Position numbers and translations under genes: made by a program
Assembly (NCBI RefSeq): GCF_001650495.1
Contig: NZ_LWCS01000026.1
Coordinates: 1 to 64,000 of the forward strand
Direction: 5' to 3'
DNA length: 64,000 nucleotides
Source of the DNA: Mycolicibacterium iranicum
GTDB taxonomy: Bacteria; Actinomycetota; Actinomycetes; Mycobacteriales; Mycobacteriaceae
Shown here: positions 51,058 through 60,660 of the stretch, piece after piece
How the letters are laid out: every line of letters begins with the position of its first letter
Position numbering within the stretch: position 1 is the first letter of the stretch
The notes under the pieces: model-generated
The model's input: only the letters and a program-made list of their open reading frames with translations
The model's database searches: none
Told to the model about the DNA's origin: nothing

Positions 51058-53250
51058 GTGACCTTGCGCCAGGCCGATAGCGTCACGCCCGCTGAACCAC
51101 TGCAGGCTCCGCGCTCGGCGCACTGGGAATTCAGGGGCGATATCGAGGGTCTGCGCGCCATCGCCGTGCTGGCAGTCGTGCTCTTTCACGCCGAGATGCC
51201 GGGCATCAGCGGTGGTTTTGTCGGAGTCGACGTGTTCTTCGTCATCTCAGGATTTTTGATCACGGGTTTGCTGTGGCGTGAAGAGACGACGACCGGCACC
51301 GTGAAACTGAGCGGCTTCTACGGGGCGCGGGCGCGTCGTCTGCTGCCGGCGTCAGCGGCTGTCGGCGTGGTCACCATGATCGGCGCGGCAATTCTGTTGC
51401 CCGCGTTGCAGGCACGCCCCGCCATGGGGGACGGCATCGCCAGCGCGCTGTACGTCAGCAACTACTGGTTCATCCTGCGGGGTGTCGACTACTTCGCCAG
51501 CAACCTGCCGCCGTCGCCATTCCAGCACTACTGGTCCCTCGGTGTTGAGGAACAGTTCTATCTGGTGTGGGCGCCGATGATCCTGAGCGTGGCGTGGTGG
51601 GTCCGGCGGAAGCGAAGGCGGTCGACCGACCATCACTTGCCATCCCCCCGATTGTTCGTGACAGTCCTTGCTCTGGTGGCAATCTCGTCGTTCCTGCTGT
51701 CGTTCGTGGCCACCTACGTGGTGCCCGCCGTCGCGTACTTCTCACTGCCCACCCGGGCGTGGCAACTGGCGCTCGGGGGGCTGGTGGCGCTGACCGCCGC
51801 GCACTGGCGTCGACTGCCGCCTCGCGCTGCCGCGGTCACCGGGTGGACCGGCCTCGGGTTGATCCTGTCGGCATGTCTGTGGTTAACCCCCGAAACGCTT
51901 TACCCCGGCACTGCCGCCGTGTTGCCGACCCTGGGTGCGGTACTGGTCATCGGCGCGGGATGCGCTGCGGCTTCGCGTGGGTGCGGTCGCGCTCTCGCTG
52001 TGTCGCCGATGCGCGCAATCGGCCGGGTCTCCTATTCGTGGTACCTCTGGCACTGGCCGGTGCTGGTATTCGCCCCACTGATCGTCGGGCATTCGCTGGG
52101 ATTGGCGGGCAGGCTCGCCGCTGCCCTGGTGTCGCTGGGGCTGGCGGTGCTGACCCTGCGGTACATCGAGAACCCTCTGCGATTCGCCCCGGCGATCCGT
52201 AACTCCGGGTGGCGCAGTCTGGGGCTCGGCGCCGTCGCGACCGCGACAGCAGTCTGTGTGGGCGCTGCGCTGCTCGCGATCGTGCCGACGCCGGTCGGAC
52301 GTGGCGTACCCGCGTCGCCCTTGACCGTTGCCGTCGCGCCTGTGCCGGCGGGTTCAGATGTCGGCGCCTACGATGCGGCGGTCCGACAGGCATTCGGTGA
52401 CGTGCTGGCCGCAGTCGCGGCATCAGCGGATCTGAGAGACGTCCCGTCGAACCTGGATCCTTCGCTGGCCGAAGCCCCCGGTGAGTCGAATGCCGTCCTG
52501 TTCGGCGGGTGTCTGCGCACGCCCTTCCAAAGTGGCCAGCCGGAGTGCGCAGCCGGTGATACCGCATCGGCGACCACCGTGGCGCTGGTCGGTGACTCAC
52601 ACGCCGCGATGTGGAATCCGGCCTTCCGCAGGGTCGCCGAGGAACGCCGATGGCGGCTGATAACGATGGCCAAGGGTGCCTGCCCGTTGATGGACCTGCC
52701 CATCGTCAATCCCCTACGGCGGCTACTGCAACTCGTCCAACACTGCGAACAGTGGCGCGTCGAGATCATGCAGCGGCTACGCGCCGAACGCCCACAGCTG
52801 ATCGTGCTCAGCTCCTGGCGGGGATACGGGGCCGAGGAGTCACTCACCGGATTTCGCGCTTACGACGCTGTCTGGTTGCAGAGCCTGACGCGCCTGGTGC
52901 AACAGTTGCGCAGCACCGGCGCTGACGTGCTCGTACTCGGCCCTGTGCCGAATCCGCAAGTGTCGGTGCCGATTTGCCTGTCCGGTCACCTCGACGACGT
53001 CGCAGCCTGCTCGCCGGACAGATCGGTGGCGGTGGACGCCAGCGGCATCGCCGCAGAGGCCGCCGCGACGGAGTCGGCAGGCGGGCACTACGTCGATGTC
53101 ACCGACCTGTTCTGCACCGACCGGCGCTGCCCGGTCATCATCGGCAACACGCTCGTCTATTTCGACAGCTATCACCTGACGATCGAGTACTCCGAGCTGT
53201 TGGCGCCGGTCGCCGGGGCTCTGGCCGACCGGGTGATGGCGCACGGCTGA
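51058..53250 (+). CDS. Membrane O-acyltransferase with SGNH domain
   Basis: A 730-residue protein from the GTG at 51058; the frame is open to 50788 but that part is low-quality sequence overlapping the divergent gene. The N-terminal Acyltransferase_3 domain (about 20-400) starts FRGDIEGLRAIAVLAVVLFH and has some ten membrane helices with FVGVDVFFVISGFLITG and HYWSLGVEEQFYL. The C-terminal SGNH hydrolase-like domain has the Ser in VALVGDSHAAMWN and the Asp/His pair in DSYHLTIEYS. This OafA/YrhL-type fusion transfers acetyl or other short acyl groups to extracytoplasmic sugars; the GPL Atf protein is comparable. Confidence 0.88.
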   Translation: MTLRQADSVTPAEPLQAPRSAHWEFRGDIEGLRAIAVLAVVLFHAEMPGISGGFVGVDVFFVISGFLITGLLWREETTTGTVKLSGFYGARARRLLPASAAVGVVTMIGAAILLPALQARPAMGDGIASALYVSNYWFILRGVDYFASNLPPSPFQHYWSLGVEEQFYLVWAPMILSVAWWVRRKRRRSTDHHLPSPRLFVTVLALVAISSFLLSFVATYVVPAVAYFSLPTRAWQLALGGLVALTAAHWRRLPPRAAAVTGWTGLGLILSACLWLTPETLYPGTAAVLPTLGAVLVIGAGCAAASRGCGRALAVSPMRAIGRVSYSWYLWHWPVLVFAPLIVGHSLGLAGRLAAALVSLGLAVLTLRYIENPLRFAPAIRNSGWRSLGLGAVATATAVCVGAALLAIVPTPVGRGVPASPLTVAVAPVPAGSDVGAYDAAVRQAFGDVLAAVAASADLRDVPSNLDPSLAEAPGESNAVLFGGCLRTPFQSGQPECAAGDTASATTVALVGDSHAAMWNPAFRRVAEERRWRLITMAKGACPLMDLPIVNPLRRLLQLVQHCEQWRVEIMQRLRAERPQLIVLSSWRGYGAEESLTGFRAYDAVWLQSLTRLVQQLRSTGADVLVLGPVPNPQVSVPICLSGHLDDVAACSPDRSVAVDASGIAAEAAATESAGGHYVDVTDLFCTDRRCPVIIGNTLVYFDSYHLTIEYSELLAPVAGALADRVMAHG

Positions 53251-53278
53251 TGGAATACACGAACAGGAGGGTCAGCTG

Positions 53279-54340
53279 TTGAGCACATCCGTTCTCCTTA
53301 CCGGTGGGGCGGGATTCATCGGATCCGCACTTGCGCGCCGACTTGTCCACGCCGGCTACGACGTTGCTGTGATGGATGTTCTGCACCCGCAGGTGCACGG
53401 GATGAACACCGCGATCGACCTGGCGCCGGCGGTACGGCTGTTCACTGGCGACGTTACCCACGCTGCCGACTGGGACGCAGTGCTGCGCCTGTACCGACCC
53501 GACCAGATCGTCCACTTGGCCGCAGAAACCGGTACAGCGCAGTCGCTTTCGGAAGCGACTCGCCATGGATCGGTCAATGTCGTCGGGACGACACAGCTTC
53601 TCGATGCGTTGAGCCGCGCCGGGCACGTTCCAGAACAACTCGTCGTGGCCTCGTCCAGGGCCGTCTACGGAGAGGGCGCGTGGCAAGCTGGCGCACAGAT
53701 CTTCTATCCGGCACCACGAAGCCACGCACAACTCGTGGCGGGCATCTGGGATCCTCAGGGTCCGAACGGTGATACCGCGCTGCCGCTTCCGAGCTCAGCG
53801 GGCCGGACAGAACCGCGGCCCACCAACATCTACGCGGCGACCAAACTCGCCCAGGAACACATCCTGGCCGCGTGGACGGCCGCTCATGACAGCAACCTCA
53901 GCGTCTTGCGGCTGCAGAACGTGTTCGGACCGGGGCAATCGCTGACGAACTCCTACACGGGCATCGTCGCGCTATTTGCCAGGTTGTCGCTCGAGCGGCA
54001 GGCATTGGAGGTCTACGAGGACGGCCGGATTCTGCGCGACTTCGTCTTCATCGAGGATGTTGTGGAGGCGTTGTTCGCCGCGATAAGACGTCCTGCGACG
54101 GGATCGCGCAGCGTCGACATCGGCTCAGGCGTCCCGACCACCATCCATCAGCTGGCCCGCATGACCGCGACGATCTGCGGTGCTCCCGAGCCCGTCGTCG
54201 TCGGCAAGTTCCGCGACGGCGACGTCCGCGCCGCCCGCTGTGAAATCGGATGCGCCACCAAAGAGCTTGACTGGCAGCCTAAGTGGCAGCTCGAGGACGG
54301 CCTGGACGCACTTGTCACGTGGATCGGTGGTCAGCACTGA
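53279..54340 (+). CDS. NAD-dependent sugar epimerase/dehydratase
   Basis: A 353-residue extended SDR starting at a TTG with AGGAGG eight bases upstream, 28 bp after the acyltransferase, so in operon with it. The cofactor motif is VLLTGGAGFIGSAL, the catalytic Tyr and Lys are in NIYAATKLAQE, and ASSRAVYGEG carries the Ser region. Members are nucleotide-sugar epimerases, reductases and dehydratases. In this locus it may make the deoxysugar donor (for example a 4-reductase or epimerase step), but the exact reaction cannot be read. Confidence 0.82.
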   Translation: MSTSVLLTGGAGFIGSALARRLVHAGYDVAVMDVLHPQVHGMNTAIDLAPAVRLFTGDVTHAADWDAVLRLYRPDQIVHLAAETGTAQSLSEATRHGSVNVVGTTQLLDALSRAGHVPEQLVVASSRAVYGEGAWQAGAQIFYPAPRSHAQLVAGIWDPQGPNGDTALPLPSSAGRTEPRPTNIYAATKLAQEHILAAWTAAHDSNLSVLRLQNVFGPGQSLTNSYTGIVALFARLSLERQALEVYEDGRILRDFVFIEDVVEALFAAIRRPATGSRSVDIGSGVPTTIHQLARMTATICGAPEPVVVGKFRDGDVRAARCEIGCATKELDWQPKWQLEDGLDALVTWIGGQH

Positions 54341-54341
54341 A

Positions 54342-55625
54342 TCAGACGACCTTGGCGCCTCGTACGTAGGTCTCGGCCAGTCCGGCGGTGATTGCCACGC
54401 TGTCTGCAGGGCTGGTCATGCGCGTAGCGAGTTCGGACGCACGTGCGACGATGTTCGGCGCGAGAATCGCGCGCAGGTCGGCCACCAGCGTCTTCGCGGT
54501 CGTGGTGGAAAACCGCCGTCCGGTACCTACTTTCAGACGCCTCAACCGGGCGGCCCACAGCGACTGGTCGGGAAGCGTCCACAGAATCAGTCCGGGAACC
54601 CCGGCACGCATTACGGCATTCGTGGTGCCGGATCCACCGTGGTGCACCACCGCCTTGCATCGGGGGAAGATCGCGGCGTAGTTCGCCTGGCCGACGATCA
54701 TGACGTGATCCGACGGTTGTGCGCGGCTGAAGTCGGACCCCGCGGCGCACACCAGCGCTCGCTCACCCAATTGTGCGCAGGCCGAACTGATCATCGCGAG
54801 CGTGTCGGCGGCCGATTCCACGCCCACGCTGCCGAATCCGAAGCAGATCGGCGGCGACCCCTCAGCGATCCACGCCGCGACGTCGTCGTCGGCATCCGTC
54901 GGCAAGGCCATCGTCAGCGCACCGACGAAAGGCCTCTTGGGCGGAATCTGTTGGTTCCAGTGCGCCCACTCGGCTGCCAGCCCCGGGAAACAGGCTTCGT
55001 CGTATGCCTGGATCTCCAATGAGCCACGGTCGGCGATGCGCATCGGCCATGGCATGGTCGCCTTCGGCAACCCGAGTTCGCGCCGCTGCGCGTCATCGTC
55101 GGCTTTCCGCCGGCCCCGCCAGGACATCCATTCGAAGAATGTCATCGTCGCGCGTGCCCACCTCGTCGGCATGTACCGCACCAGTTGGCCGTTGGCGCGC
55201 ATCGGGAAGTGGAACAGAGTGGCCAACGGAATGTCTCGATGTTCGGCGACGTTGGCGGCAACATCTTCGAAGTTCATGCCGGTCATGAGCACATCGGCCC
55301 CGTCGGTCAGCGCCATCAGCGTCGCGCCGACCTGATCCCGGTATTCACTGAGGGGGTCGGAGACCTCGCGAAGCAGCCGCCTCAGCGTTCTGATCCGCCA
55401 GGGGGTGCTGTAGAAGGTTGCCCAATAGTCGCGATGCGGGTCGAGGATCGTCGCCAGTTCCGGACCGTAGCCGACCGCTTCGATCCCGGCCGTCTCGGCG
55501 AACGCGACCATTTCAGGTGCAGCCGCCAAGCGGACATCGTGGCCATTCCGCGCAAGTTCGCGGCCGAGGGCGACGAAGGGTTCGATCTCGCCGCGGGTCC
55601 CCCAGTTTGCCAGTGCGAACTTCAT
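54342..55625 (-). CDS. GT1-type glycosyltransferase (Gtf-like)
   Basis: A 427-residue GT1 enzyme paralogous to the one at 47152. It begins MKFALANWGTRGEIEPFVALG, and the C-terminal domain has ICFGFGSVGVESA and VVHHGGSGTTNAVMRAGVPG with the donor-binding HHGG. It follows the SDR at 55666 by 40 bp and is likely last in the dehydrogenase-SDR-glycosyltransferase operon. It would therefore use the sugar made by those two enzymes. Its stop lies one base from the convergent epimerase stop. Confidence 0.88.
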   Translation of the reverse strand: MKFALANWGTRGEIEPFVALGRELARNGHDVRLAAAPEMVAFAETAGIEAVGYGPELATILDPHRDYWATFYSTPWRIRTLRRLLREVSDPLSEYRDQVGATLMALTDGADVLMTGMNFEDVAANVAEHRDIPLATLFHFPMRANGQLVRYMPTRWARATMTFFEWMSWRGRRKADDDAQRRELGLPKATMPWPMRIADRGSLEIQAYDEACFPGLAAEWAHWNQQIPPKRPFVGALTMALPTDADDDVAAWIAEGSPPICFGFGSVGVESAADTLAMISSACAQLGERALVCAAGSDFSRAQPSDHVMIVGQANYAAIFPRCKAVVHHGGSGTTNAVMRAGVPGLILWTLPDQSLWAARLRRLKVGTGRRFSTTTAKTLVADLRAILAPNIVARASELATRMTSPADSVAITAGLAETYVRGAKVV

Positions 55626-55665
55626 CGAATTTCCACTCCGGTACGGCCTTCAGCACCTCTACCGG

Positions 55666-56646
55666 TCAGTCGAGGTACCACGGATTGGTCCGCGCCCACT
55701 CGATGGTGCGGCGGATTCCTTCCTCGACGTCGACCTCCAACCGCCATCCGAGCTCCCGTTGTGCCTTTGTCGAATCCGGGATGCGTCGCGGGATGTCTTC
55801 GTATCGGCGCCCGAACCGCTCCGCGGTGTCGACCGCCTCGGCGCTGGACACTGCATCGACACTGGCGATCTTGATGGCGAGGTCAATTGCGTCGCGCATG
55901 GAAGTCTCGGTCATGCTTCCGATGTTGAAGGCTTCACCGATCGCCGAGTCGTGCTCGGCGGCAAGGAGAGTACCGGCTATCGCATCGTCTACATAGGTGA
56001 AGCATCGGGTCTGCTCCCCCGAGTCGTACAGCAGTGGTGCCTTTCCGTTGAGGATCCGGTGCACGGTCTGTGAGATGACGAAGATCGGGTTCTGCCGCGG
56101 GCCGTAGACGTTGAAATAGCGCCCCACGGTCACCGGAAGTCCATGAGCGGCGTGCATCGCGAACACCAGATGCTCGGCCATCCCCTTGCTGGTGCTGTAA
56201 CTCCACCGGGCGGTTTTCGTCGAGCCCAGTACCCGATCGTCGTCTTCGGCGAACGGCGGATTGGGATTCTTGCCGAAAACCTCAGAGGTGCTGGCGAACA
56301 CCACCCGGATGCCGTGACGATGGCTCAGATCGAGGACGTTGCGGGTGCCGATCACGTTGACGTCGAGAACTCTGAGCGGGTCGGACATGTAGTTCTCGAC
56401 CCCGACGACCGCAGCGAGATGAAATACCGTGTCGACGTCCCGCGTCAGCGCTGCGGTGAGGGCGTCGATGTCGGTGACATCGCCTGCTACGAAACGAAAG
56501 TTGGGCCGACGGTCGAAGTCGATGCTCGTGTCGCGGGTATTCTTCGCGACGTCGAAGACGGTGACATCATCGCCGCGGTCCAGCAACGCGGACACCAGGT
56601 GCGAGCCGATAAAGCCGTAACCGCCCGTCACGACGACGTTGGACAT
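55666..56646 (-). CDS. UDP-sugar SDR (decarboxylase/4-epimerase type)
   Basis: A 326-residue extended SDR with VVVTGGYGFIGSHL, the STSEVFGKN region and YSTSKGMAEHL with catalytic Tyr and Lys. The RWSYSTSK segment and FNVYGPRQNP are similar to ArnA-type and UXS-type UDP-glucuronate decarboxylases, but 4-epimerases share these. It starts directly after (0-bp gap) the nucleotide-sugar dehydrogenase, so it is expected to act on its uronic-acid product, giving a pentose or an epimerised uronic acid. The choice between the two is inference. Confidence 0.78.
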   Translation of the reverse strand: MSNVVVTGGYGFIGSHLVSALLDRGDDVTVFDVAKNTRDTSIDFDRRPNFRFVAGDVTDIDALTAALTRDVDTVFHLAAVVGVENYMSDPLRVLDVNVIGTRNVLDLSHRHGIRVVFASTSEVFGKNPNPPFAEDDDRVLGSTKTARWSYSTSKGMAEHLVFAMHAAHGLPVTVGRYFNVYGPRQNPIFVISQTVHRILNGKAPLLYDSGEQTRCFTYVDDAIAGTLLAAEHDSAIGEAFNIGSMTETSMRDAIDLAIKIASVDAVSSAEAVDTAERFGRRYEDIPRRIPDSTKAQRELGWRLEVDVEEGIRRTIEWARTNPWYLD

Positions 56647-58029
56647 CTAGCGGCCGATCCCCTTGTAGACGAAACCCGCAGCCCGAGCGGCAGCCGGATC
56701 GAAGCTGTTCCGTCCGTCGAGGAACACGCAACCGGTGGCCGTCAGTTCGGCGAGGCGGGTCAGCGGTACCTTGTGAAACTCTCTGTGGCCGGCCAGGACA
56801 ACCAACGCGTCGGCATCTTTGACCGCGGACTCGATGTCGGGACTCAACGGAATGCTGGTCACCGTGTGTGCCTCCTCCTCGGCCACCCACGGGTCATGTA
56901 CCGACAGTTGGCAACCGGACTCTTCCAGCAGGGAGACGACGTACTTGGTGGGCGTGAGGCGGCAGTCGCCGGTGTTGTTCTTGAAGGCGATGCCCAGCAC
57001 GGCGATCCGGCTCGCCTCGATGGTCTTACCCTGATCGGCAAGCAGTTTGGTGAGGAGCCCGTAGGTGTAGGAGGGCATCGTGTCGTTGACTGTGCGCGAC
57101 GTTCGGGGAATCGACAACGTGAGGCCGACGGACTCCCCCAGGTGATTCACGAACCATGGATCCTTCGTCAGGCAGTAGCCGCCGACGCCCATGCTGGGGC
57201 GCAGAATATTGACAGGATTCCCGCCCTTGGGCATCGTGTTCGCCGCTTCGATCACCTGCAGAGCATCCATGCCGAGTTGATCGCACAGCTTCGCGAGCTC
57301 GTTGGCCATCGCGACGTTGAGGTCCACCCACAGGTTGTCTGCGAGCTTGACCATCTCGGCGGTCCGCGGATCGTCGACGATGACGGAGTCCACGCCCAGG
57401 GTCTGACGCCACAGAGTCGCGCAGGCGCGTGCGCTGCGCTCGTCGACCGCGCCGACCACCACGGGTATCGATGTCAGCTCGTGGATGGCCTGACCTTCGG
57501 CCAGGCGCTCTGGGCAGAACGCGAGCCCGAAATCTATTCCAGCCTTCAACCCGGAGGCTTGCTCCAGAATGGGACGCACGAGGGTTTCGGTGGTGTCGGG
57601 CGGCACCGTGCTCTTGAGGATGATGACGTGGCCGGGCCGAAGATGCTCCCCGATGGCCTGCGCGGCGGCCTTGATGTCGTCGACGATGGGCTCGTAATCC
57701 GGCCCCAGCGGGGTGCCGACGTTGACGATCACGAAGTCGTTCTCGGCAACGGCGCTGAAATCCGTGGTCGCGCGCAGTCTCCCGTTGCGCACGCTGTGCG
57801 CGACGAGATCGCTGAGGCCAGGCTCTGCCACAGCGGTCTTGCCCTGGTTGATGTCGTCGACGACGCTCTGCCTGACGTCGATTCCTGTCACCGGCCAGCC
57901 GCGGTCGGCGAGCACCGCGCCGATCACGGTGCCGATGTAGCCGAAGCCGACCACGGCGATCCCCGACCGCATCCCGCGCACGAGTAGGTCGATCTCGGCG
58001 TCGCTACTTCCGAATGCGCCTTGAGCCAT
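56647..58029 (-). CDS. Nucleotide-sugar 6-dehydrogenase
   Basis: A 460-residue UDP-glucose/GDP-mannose dehydrogenase family protein (ATG 58029). The N-terminal NAD domain has AVVGFGYIGTVIGAVLAD; the catalytic Cys is in GVGGYCLTKDPWF. The GYCL/TKDP pattern is closer to the WecC/VipA-type (UDP-HexNAc 6-dehydrogenase) subgroup than to GFGGSCFPKD of UDP-glucose dehydrogenase. It oxidises C6 of a nucleotide sugar to a uronic acid in two NAD-dependent steps. First gene of the operon with the SDR and the glycosyltransferase. Confidence 0.85.
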   Translation of the reverse strand: MAQGAFGSSDAEIDLLVRGMRSGIAVVGFGYIGTVIGAVLADRGWPVTGIDVRQSVVDDINQGKTAVAEPGLSDLVAHSVRNGRLRATTDFSAVAENDFVIVNVGTPLGPDYEPIVDDIKAAAQAIGEHLRPGHVIILKSTVPPDTTETLVRPILEQASGLKAGIDFGLAFCPERLAEGQAIHELTSIPVVVGAVDERSARACATLWRQTLGVDSVIVDDPRTAEMVKLADNLWVDLNVAMANELAKLCDQLGMDALQVIEAANTMPKGGNPVNILRPSMGVGGYCLTKDPWFVNHLGESVGLTLSIPRTSRTVNDTMPSYTYGLLTKLLADQGKTIEASRIAVLGIAFKNNTGDCRLTPTKYVVSLLEESGCQLSVHDPWVAEEEAHTVTSIPLSPDIESAVKDADALVVLAGHREFHKVPLTRLAELTATGCVFLDGRNSFDPAAARAAGFVYKGIGR

Positions 58030-58293
58030 CGCGGTATTAAGCCCTTTCCGTCCCCCGTGCACGTGCGGCGATGAAAGCAAGGGCCTCCAGTCCTGGCTAA
58101 CGGCGGCAGTCTAACTAACGCTTGCGTCAATCTGTCGGGTTTCAGTGGAAAGGCCTGCCTGCCGGGCCCGATCGAGCACGTCCTGGCGCTTCATCGCTGT
58201 GCAGCGACGGCCGCGGGTCGCGCGCTCGCGAGCGAAACTCGCAGGCCGCGTCGGGTAGGGCAACTCTTGCTGGGTCTGCCATCCAGGATGGTC
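58030..58293. other. Non-coding gap with motif E
   Basis: A 264-bp stretch between the methyltransferase stop and the dehydrogenase start, both on minus. It contains locus motif copy E, a short hairpin (CCATC-CAG-GATGG at 58279-58291) beside the methyltransferase stop that could be a weak terminator, and a palindromic GCTCGCGAGC. No gene is seen. Confidence 0.5.
58115..58130. promoter_or_regulatory. Locus motif copy E (dehydrogenase promoter)
   Basis: CTAACG-CTTG-CGTCAA on the plus strand; it reads TTGACG-CAAG-CGTTAG towards the nucleotide-sugar dehydrogenase, 85 bp upstream of its start. Confidence 0.55.
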
Positions 58294-59151
58294 TCAGTTG
58301 CGAATGAGGAATCCATTGGGTGCAAATGTGAAGCCGAACTTGTTCTCTCTTTGACGATCGTGGGTGTAGTCGTTCGGGAACTCCGCTGTGTATGCGTCGA
58401 TTGCTTCGAACGGGCCCGGTCCCCATCCGGGTAGGTTGGGATGTCCGTTGAGCATCGAGTCTTCGACCACCAGGTAGTCGCCCTCGGATAGCAGCGGGCG
58501 CAGCAGTTTCATTTCGGCCAGCACGTGGTCCTTGGAGTGATCGCTATCCAGGATGGCGAAGATCTTGCCGGGCAACTGCGCTTGGAGGAGCCTGATCTGC
58601 TCGGCGACGGCCGGGACGGTCGACCTTGACTCGACAAACACCACGTCCGGATCGCGCTGCGCTCTGGGATCCAGAGGTATGTGGGTGATGTCCACCGAGA
58701 GCACCTTGAACGGCGCACCGATCGACCTCATGATGCTGGCGAAGAACACCGCGGAACCACCCTGGTTCGTGCCGAACTCAATGACCAGGGACGGTCTCAG
58801 TTCGACGAGAATTTCCTGGTAATTCCACATGTCAGAGACCGATTTCCAGGTCTCGATCCCCATCCAGGTGGTTCTCTTCCACACGTGGGTGTTGTAGTAC
58901 CACTTGTGGTACTCCTCGGTCTCGGTGCCTGTGGCCTGGTAGAGAAATGGGGCCAGGACACCGCTGGCGAGTCGCCTCCCCAGGCCGGACGGCGTGGGTC
59001 GCTGTTCGATCAAGCCCGCGGCGATTCGTAGCAGCGAGTTCCTGTCCACCCGGTTCTTGTTCGCGAGGGGGGCATCGTCCACCGCCTCGGTGTAACCGAC
59101 CCCCGCCGCGGGTCCGGGCTGCGCGCGCTTGGCGTCTTCGTCTACCGGCAC
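58294..59151 (-). CDS. CmcI/Rv2959c-type sugar O-methyltransferase
   Basis: A 285-residue protein of the cephalosporin-hydroxylase (CmcI)-type methyltransferase family. SVSDMWNYQEILVELRPSLV, IEFGTNQGGSAVFFAS, FAILDSDHSKDHVLAEMKLL and the C-terminal FAPNGFLIRN match M. tuberculosis Rv2959c (rhamnosyl O-methyltransferase of phenolic glycolipids) and GPL Rmt proteins. It probably O-methylates a rhamnosyl or similar residue with SAM. The GTG start gives an N-terminal extension of about 50 residues relative to Rv2959c. Promoter holds motif copy F. Confidence 0.9.
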   Translation of the reverse strand: MPVDEDAKRAQPGPAAGVGYTEAVDDAPLANKNRVDRNSLLRIAAGLIEQRPTPSGLGRRLASGVLAPFLYQATGTETEEYHKWYYNTHVWKRTTWMGIETWKSVSDMWNYQEILVELRPSLVIEFGTNQGGSAVFFASIMRSIGAPFKVLSVDITHIPLDPRAQRDPDVVFVESRSTVPAVAEQIRLLQAQLPGKIFAILDSDHSKDHVLAEMKLLRPLLSEGDYLVVEDSMLNGHPNLPGWGPGPFEAIDAYTAEFPNDYTHDRQRENKFGFTFAPNGFLIRN

Positions 59152-59182
59152 GGACGCAGGCTAACAAGGCCGCGGACTACTT

Positions 59183-59198
59183 GTTACGTAAACGTCAA
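59183..59198. promoter_or_regulatory. Locus motif copy F
   Basis: GTTACG-TAAA-CGTCAA on the plus strand, 31 bp upstream of the CmcI-type methyltransferase start (minus). One of the best copies. Confidence 0.55.
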
Positions 59199-59322
59199 TT
59201 AACTCGTCGGGTCTGTGGATCGAGAGAACAGCTGCTTTCGCAGTGGCGATTCCGGCTTGCAGACCGCCCCATGTCGATCCGAACGCCTCGATGGGCAACG
59301 GATCTCGCGCGGACGTCACCGT

Positions 59323-60591
59323 CTATACGACGCTCCTTCGCAGCGCGAATTCTTCGACCCGATCGGCGGCGGCGGCGACGCTTTCCGCGGGCGTGGTCAT
59401 CTGTGGTGCGAGCTCGCACGCGCGCTTGGCGTACTCCGGCGCGAGGATCCGCCGCAGGTCCTCGACCAGAGTCTTCTCCGTCGTTGTCGAGAAGCGGCGT
59501 CCTGTGCCCACCTTCAGCCGCTTGAGCTGGGCGGCGAAGAACGGTTGATCGGGCAGCGTCCACAGGACCAGTTGCGGGACTCCCGCCCGCAGGCATGCGG
59601 CCAGTGTGCCCGCACCGCCGTGGTGCACAACCGCGCGGCACTTCGGAAAAATCGTCGCGTAATTCACCTGGCCCACCACCTTGAGGTGCGCGGGGGGTGA
59701 CGCGCCGCGGAAGTCGGTGCCGCCCGCGCCGAGGAGTGCGCGCACGCCCAGGCGCGCGCAAGCCGCCGCCAACATCGCGACCGTGTCGGCGGGAGATCCG
59801 ATCGGCACGCTGCCGAACCCGAAGAAGACCGGCGGCGTTCCCTCGGCAATCCATGCGGTGACCTCGTCGTCGGAATCGGTTGGCGACGCCAGCGCCAGAG
59901 CGCCGACAATCGGGCGGTCGTCATTGCAGTGCGACCACTCCGCTGCCAGCCCGGGAAAGCAGACTTCGTCGTAGGCCTGGATCTCCAGTGAGCCACGCTC
60001 GGCGATCCGCTGAGGCGCGGGGTGCGTCGCGCGGGCCAGGCCCAGTGCTCTGCGCTGCGCATCCTCGGCTTCCCGCGTCCCCCGCCATGCTGCCCAGTCA
60101 TTGGCCTTCATGAGGAGTCGGCTCAGGGGGGCGGGCAGGAACGGCATGAGCTGGCCGTGGGGCCGCGCCGGGAAGTACTGGAGGGTGACCAGCGGAATGC
60201 CGAGAGATTCCGCCACGTTGGCCGCGGGTTGCTCGAAGATCAGTCCGGTGACGAGCAGGTCCGCTCCGCTGGCAACAGTTGCCAGCGTCGTGGTCATCTC
60301 CGCCCAGCAGGCTGCGGCGAATCGATCGGTCTCTGCGGCCATCGTCTTGAGTTGTCTGAACTTCCACGGGCTGCGGGAGTACATCGTGAAGTACTCGCGC
60401 TGGGCATCAAGGATGGCCCGCGAATCGAGTCCGTAGGCGACTGTGGGCAGGCCGGCCGCCTCGGCGAACGCCACCAGGTTGGGTGGAACCGCGATGAGTG
60501 TTTCGTGGCCCCGGCGCTGCAGTTCGCGCCCGACGACGACCGCGGGCTCGATGTCGCCCCTACCCCCGTAGCTCGAGAGCACAACTTTCAT
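59323..60591 (-). CDS. GT1-type glycosyltransferase (Gtf-like)
   Basis: A 422-residue GT1 enzyme, third paralogue of the locus, from the ATG at 60591 (frame open to 60624). N-terminus MKVVLSSYGGRGDIEPAVVVG; donor-binding part VFFGFGSVPIGSP and VVHHGGAGTLAACLRAGVPQ with the canonical HHGGAGT. It probably adds one of the sugars of the glycolipopeptide. Divergent from the GMC oxidoreductase, with motif copy G between. Confidence 0.9.
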   Translation of the reverse strand: MKVVLSSYGGRGDIEPAVVVGRELQRRGHETLIAVPPNLVAFAEAAGLPTVAYGLDSRAILDAQREYFTMYSRSPWKFRQLKTMAAETDRFAAACWAEMTTTLATVASGADLLVTGLIFEQPAANVAESLGIPLVTLQYFPARPHGQLMPFLPAPLSRLLMKANDWAAWRGTREAEDAQRRALGLARATHPAPQRIAERGSLEIQAYDEVCFPGLAAEWSHCNDDRPIVGALALASPTDSDDEVTAWIAEGTPPVFFGFGSVPIGSPADTVAMLAAACARLGVRALLGAGGTDFRGASPPAHLKVVGQVNYATIFPKCRAVVHHGGAGTLAACLRAGVPQLVLWTLPDQPFFAAQLKRLKVGTGRRFSTTTEKTLVEDLRRILAPEYAKRACELAPQMTTPAESVAAAADRVEEFALRRSVV

Positions 60592-60660
60592 CGCGAGTAC
60601 TGGCCTTTCCACAGTCCCGCGCACGGGACGTCTACGACAGCGGCCATTATTGCCAATTTT

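Noticed and set aside
56143..57987. 614-residue open frame over the SDR and dehydrogenase genes
   Set aside because: It lies opposite two genes with clear motifs and spans their junction.
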